Below, piece after piece: positions 5,358 to 8,727 of a stretch of DNA of 8,727 nucleotides. The stretch covers positions 1 to 8,727 of the forward strand of contig QNDJ01000045.1 of assembly GCA_003644825.1 (NCBI GenBank). The letters run 5' to 3'. Under the pieces are notes generated by a model. That model made no database searches, had not been told where the DNA came from, and saw only the letters and a list, made by a program, of their open reading frames with translations. This DNA is from B21-G16 sp003644825 [NCBI: Candidatus Zhuqueibacterota bacterium] (GTDB lineage: Bacteria; SM23-31; B21-G16). Position numbers and translations under genes: made by a program. How positions within the stretch are numbered: the stretch's first letter is position 1; every line of letters starts with the position of its first letter.

Positions 5358-6893
5358 ATGCACCAGAAATTAATTATACTCGATTTTGGGGGACAGTATA
5401 CTCAATTAATTGCAAGAAGAGTAAGAGAACAGAATGTTTTCTGTGAGATTTATCCATATAATATAAGCTTGTCCCGACTGAATGCACTCAAGCCTGATGC
5501 TATAATACTCTCTGGTGGTCCGATGAGTATTTATGAAAAGGGAGCGCCCAGAATCGATAAAGAGATTCTTGAAATTGGAGTTCCGGTTCTCGGGATATGC
5601 TATGGGCTTTGTATAATTGCTGATATTTATGGTGGGAAGGTTATCGGGGCTACAAAGAGGGAATTCGGAAGAGCTGAATTAAATATTAATGATAATACGG
5701 ACATATTTAAGGGAGTGTCAGATAAAACTATAGTCTGGATGAGCCACGGAGATAGAGTTGTTAAGATTCCGGATTCCTTTGAAATTATTGCATATACAGA
5801 AAATTCACCAATAGCTGCTGTAAGGAATAGAGAAAAAAAATTATTTGGAGTCCAGTTCCACCCGGAAGTGATTCATACAATTGAAGGAAAAAAAATATTG
5901 TCCAATTTTTTGTTTGAAGTTTGTGGTTTTAAAGGTGACTGGACACCTGCGTCCTTTGTCGATGAGACAGTAAAGAAAATTAAAGAGCAGGTTAAGAACA
6001 GTAAAATTATATGTGCATTAAGTGGTGGTGTTGATTCATCCGTAACATCAATACTTGTTCATAGAGCTGTAGGTAAAAATTTAACCTGTATATTTGTCGA
6101 TAATGGTCTATTAAGAGCAGGTGAGAAGGAACAGGTTGAAAATACATTTAGAAGAAATTTTCATGTTAATCTGGTTAGTGTTGATGCATCTGACAGGTTT
6201 TTAAAGAAGTTGAAGGGTATAACTGACCCGGAAGAAAAAAGAAGAATTATTGGAAGAGAGTTTATAAGTGTGTTTGAAGAGGAGGCTGAAAAACTTGGTA
6301 GAGTGGAGTATCTTGCTCAGGGTACCCTTTATCCTGATTTGATAGAGTCTGTATCGTTTAAGGGTCCTTCTGCTACAATAAAAACACATCATAATGTTGG
6401 TGGTTTACCTGAAAAAATGAACTTAAAACTGATTGAACCTTTGAAGGAACTTTTTAAAGATGAGGTAAGAAGGGTCGGTAAAGAACTGGGTATACCGGAA
6501 GAAATACTATGCAGACATCCTTTTCCAGGACCCGGGCTTGGTGTTAGAATAATAGGTGAGGTTACAAAAGAAAAATTAGAAATACTAAGAAAAGCTGATG
6601 AGATATTTATTGATGAAATTAAAAGGTATGGAATATATAATGATATATGGCAGGCATTAACTGTTCTTTTGCCGGTAAGGACTGTTGGTGTTATGGGAGA
6701 TGATAGGACTTATGAGAGTGTAATAGCGTTAAGAGCGGTTACAAGTATGGATGGTATGACGGCTGATTGGTTTCACCTTCCTTATGAGCTTATGGAAATT
6801 TTATCCAGCAGGATTATCAATGAAGTTCGAGGTGTCAATCGGGTGGTTTATGATATAAGTTCCAAACCACCAAGTACTATTGAATGGGAATAA
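5358..6893 (+). CDS. guaA: GMP synthase (glutamine-hydrolysing) GuaA
   Basis: GuaA converts XMP to GMP with ATP and glutamine. The 511-residue protein has an N-terminal class I glutaminase (about 1-190) with the triad C81 (GICYG), H168 and E170 (QFHPE). The ATP pyrophosphatase domain carries the P-loop SGGVDSS (222-228), and the C-terminal dimerisation domain has [24 protein letters not shown] and the ending [10 protein letters not shown]. All are canonical and the length is normal (E. coli 525). The nucleophile elbow reads GICYGLC, where C85 replaces the glutamine found at this position in most class I glutaminases. No Shine-Dalgarno sequence is clear before the ATG; the 6-nt gap after surE suggests coupling. 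glmS starts 1 nt after its stop. Confidence 0.97.
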   Translation: MHQKLIILDFGGQYTQLIARRVREQNVFCEIYPYNISLSRLNALKPDAIILSGGPMSIYEKGAPRIDKEILEIGVPVLGICYGLCIIADIYGGKVIGATKREFGRAELNINDNTDIFKGVSDKTIVWMSHGDRVVKIPDSFEIIAYTENSPIAAVRNREKKLFGVQFHPEVIHTIEGKKILSNFLFEVCGFKGDWTPASFVDETVKKIKEQVKNSKIICALSGGVDSSVTSILVHRAVGKNLTCIFVDNGLLRAGEKEQVENTFRRNFHVNLVSVDASDRFLKKLKGITDPEEKRRIIGREFISVFEEEAEKLGRVEYLAQGTLYPDLIESVSFKGPSATIKTHHNVGGLPEKMNLKLIEPLKELFKDEVRRVGKELGIPEEILCRHPFPGPGLGVRIIGEVTKEKLEILRKADEIFIDEIKRYGIYNDIWQALTVLLPVRTVGVMGDDRTYESVIALRAVTSMDGMTADWFHLPYELMEILSSRIINEVRGVNRVVYDISSKPPSTIEWE

Positions 6894-6894
6894 A

Positions 6895-8724
6895 ATGTGT
6901 GGAATAATTGGTTATGTTGGTAAAAATAATGCTATTCGTGTTGTTATGAACGGTTTAAAAAAACTCGAGTACAGAGGATATGATTCTGCAGGAATTGCTT
7001 ATTTTGATTCTTCAAATTTTTTGAAAATTGTAAAAGCTCCGGGTAGATTAACTGAACTTGAAAAAGAGATAAATAAAAGTAGCATTCTTTCAAATATTGC
7101 AATCGGGCACACAAGATGGGCAACCCATGGAAAACCCTGTTTGAAAAATGCCCATCCTCATACTGATTGTAAAAATAGAGTTGCTGTAATTCATAATGGG
7201 ATAATAGAAAATTTTTCGATTCTGAAAGATTATTTAGTCAGGAATAATCATAAATTTTCATCTGATACTGATACTGAGGTAATAGCTCATCTTGTTGGAG
7301 AAAACCTGGAAAGGGGAATTGAAGAAAGTTTATTTATGACCTTATCGAGAATAATCGGGACTTATGGTTTACTATTAATTTCTAACATAGAACATAGAAA
7401 AATTATTGCAGCAAGAAACGGGAGTCCTCTTTTGATTGGGATTGGTAAAGATGGTAATTATGTAGCTTCAGACCCGGCTGCTTTTGTTGGTTATACCAGA
7501 GATGTTATTTACCTTAAAGATAGGGAAGTTGCGATAATTGAAGCTGATAATGTTGAAACAAAAACTGTAAATAAAAGGGTTTTTAAAAGAAAAAGCGAGA
7601 AAATAGACCTGACTGTTGAAGAGATTGAGAAAAATGGCTTTGAACATTTTATGCTGAAGGAGATATTTGAACAGCCGAATTCTGTTAAAAATGCTTATAG
7701 AGGTAGAATAGTTAAAGAAAAAGGAATGGTAAGATTGGGTGGCATTCAAAATGTGAAGGAGAAAATAAAATGTTGTGAAAGAATTATTATAACAGCCTGC
7801 GGAACATCCTGGCATGCAGGGCTAATAGGTGAATATTTGTTTGAGGAGTTATGCAGAGTACCCGTCGAAGTTGAGTATGCCTCAGAATTCAGATACAGAA
7901 ATCCGATTGTAAGGAAAAACGACATTTTGATAGCTATAAGTCAGTCTGGAGAAACAGCAGATACTCTGGCTGCTATGAAAGAGGCAAAAAGAAGGGGAGC
8001 TTATGTGCTTGGAATTTGTAATGTGGTTGGCAGTTCTATAGCAAGAGAAGCTGAAGCGGGGATTTACATTCATGCAGGACCGGAAATAGGAGTTGCATCA
8101 ACAAAGGCTTTTACTGCTCAGGTTATTGTATTGTTTCTTTTTGCTATTTATCTGGCGAAAATGAAAAATTCAAAATTTGCTGGAGTAAAAAGACTGATTT
8201 CTGAGCTTGAAACTATTCCTGATAAAATAGAAAAAATCCTCAGTAAAAACAGTAAAATTTTAGAGATTGCCAGAAAATTTTCGGACAGGAGTAATTTTCT
8301 TTATTTAGGAAGGGGGTATAACTTTCCGGTTGCTCTGGAAGGCGCTCTTAAATTAAAGGAGATTTCATATATTCATGCTGAAGGCTATCCTGCAGCAGAA
8401 ATGAAGCATGGTCCCATTGCATTGATTGATGAAGATATGCCTGTTGTATTTATTGCAGTAAAAGATGGCACTTACAGTAAAATTTTAAACAACATTGAAG
8501 AAGTAAAAGCAAGAAAAGGAAGGGTAATTGCCGTGGCTTTTGAGAATGATGAACAGATTGAAAAGAAGGTTGATGAGGTTATTTATATCCCTGAAACTGT
8601 GAAGTATCTTACGCCTGTTTTGTCTGTAATACCCCTTCAACTTCTTGCATATCATATAGCTGTATTGAGGGGTTGTAATGTTGACCAGCCCAGAAATCTC
8701 GCTAAAAGTGTAACTGTAGAATAA
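6895..8724 (+). CDS. glmS: Glutamine-fructose-6-phosphate aminotransferase (isomerizing) GlmS
   Basis: GlmS makes glucosamine-6-phosphate from fructose-6-phosphate and glutamine, the first step toward UDP-GlcNAc for peptidoglycan and surface glycans. The product is 609 residues, the same length as E. coli GlmS. The ATG at 6895 is chosen because it leaves Cys2 as the N-terminal nucleophile after methionine removal; an in-frame TTG at 6880 would bury it. The class II glutaminase (1 to about 230) shows MCGIIGYVG, GHTRWATHG (71-79) and HNGIIENF (100-107). Two SIS domains follow, with SQSGETADTL (349-358), GVASTKAFTAQ (399-409), E489, H505 (AEMKHGP) and K604 in the conserved DQPRNLAKSVTVE end. These align with E488, H504 and K603 of processed E. 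coli GlmS. GGGAA at 6886-6890 can serve as ribosome binding site. No glmS riboswitch is visible upstream, as guaA lies directly before it. Confidence 0.98.
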   Translation: MCGIIGYVGKNNAIRVVMNGLKKLEYRGYDSAGIAYFDSSNFLKIVKAPGRLTELEKEINKSSILSNIAIGHTRWATHGKPCLKNAHPHTDCKNRVAVIHNGIIENFSILKDYLVRNNHKFSSDTDTEVIAHLVGENLERGIEESLFMTLSRIIGTYGLLLISNIEHRKIIAARNGSPLLIGIGKDGNYVASDPAAFVGYTRDVIYLKDREVAIIEADNVETKTVNKRVFKRKSEKIDLTVEEIEKNGFEHFMLKEIFEQPNSVKNAYRGRIVKEKGMVRLGGIQNVKEKIKCCERIIITACGTSWHAGLIGEYLFEELCRVPVEVEYASEFRYRNPIVRKNDILIAISQSGETADTLAAMKEAKRRGAYVLGICNVVGSSIAREAEAGIYIHAGPEIGVASTKAFTAQVIVLFLFAIYLAKMKNSKFAGVKRLISELETIPDKIEKILSKNSKILEIARKFSDRSNFLYLGRGYNFPVALEGALKLKEISYIHAEGYPAAEMKHGPIALIDEDMPVVFIAVKDGTYSKILNNIEEVKARKGRVIAVAFENDEQIEKKVDEVIYIPETVKYLTPVLSVIPLQLLAYHIAVLRGCNVDQPRNLAKSVTVE

Positions 8725-8727
8725 AAA

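Noticed and set aside
6880-6894. Upstream TTG start for glmS.
   Set aside because: GlmS needs cysteine as the N-terminal nucleophile after Met removal; only ATG 6895 gives Met-Cys-Gly, and the length then equals that of E. coli GlmS.
6700-6894. A glmS ribozyme/riboswitch upstream of glmS.
   Set aside because: This stretch is the conserved 3' coding end of guaA with a 1-nt gap to glmS, leaving no room for the ribozyme; none of its core elements was recognised.
7468-7815. 115-codon minus-strand frame inside glmS.
   Set aside because: It lies entirely antisense to the strongly conserved glmS, has a low-complexity Phe/Ser/Asn/Tyr-rich composition typical of shadow frames, and matches no family I know.

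Overview
The window is a compact, low-GC stretch of bacterial chromosome. It holds the 3' end of one gene, a 311-bp gap, and then eight genes on the same strand that run to the right edge with junctions of 7 nt or less. AT-rich wobble positions, AGA/AGG for most arginines and Lys/Glu/Ile-rich proteins are seen throughout. The porX-type regulator (response regulator fused to a PglZ/alkaline-phosphatase-like domain) is typical of Bacteroidota and related FCB-group lineages. The protein sequences do not look like a standard Bacteroidetes genus. My best guess is an uncultivated FCB-type or neighbouring candidate phylum (WOR-3, Cloacimonadota or Marinimicrobia-like), possibly thermophilic. That placement is inference.

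Layout: 1-327 is the C-terminal end of an HDOD-domain (degenerate HD signalling) protein. 328-638 is non-coding and very AT-rich, with two short inverted repeats and two weak promoter candidates but no convincing terminator. 639-2195 is a PorX-like regulator. Then follow tsaE (2201-2620), tsaB (start uncertain, about 2587 or 2620, to 3282), rimI (3279-3737), accD (3740-4582), surE (4587-5351), guaA (5358-6893) and glmS (6895-8724). Only three bases follow the glmS stop.

Functionally, tsaE and tsaB supply two of the bacterial subunits for tRNA t6A37 modification, and rimI (ribosomal protein N-acetyltransferase) sits directly after them, a common bacterial trio. accD (malonyl-CoA synthesis), surE (nucleoside-monophosphate phosphatase), guaA (GMP synthesis) and glmS (glucosamine-6-phosphate synthesis) are housekeeping genes for lipid, nucleotide and cell-wall precursor supply. 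The signalling gene at the head of the cluster is the unusual partner: a receiver-controlled phosphoesterase that may share a transcript with translation-quality and precursor-supply genes. No mobile elements, CRISPR arrays, RNA genes or defence operons are visible.

Points worth a second look: the porX-tsaE linkage outside an evident type IX secretion setting; a possible AUU start for tsaB; a Gln-to-Cys change beside the nucleophile of the GuaA glutaminase; a Gly-to-Lys change in the acetyl-CoA loop of RimI; and a possibly leaderless porX transcript.
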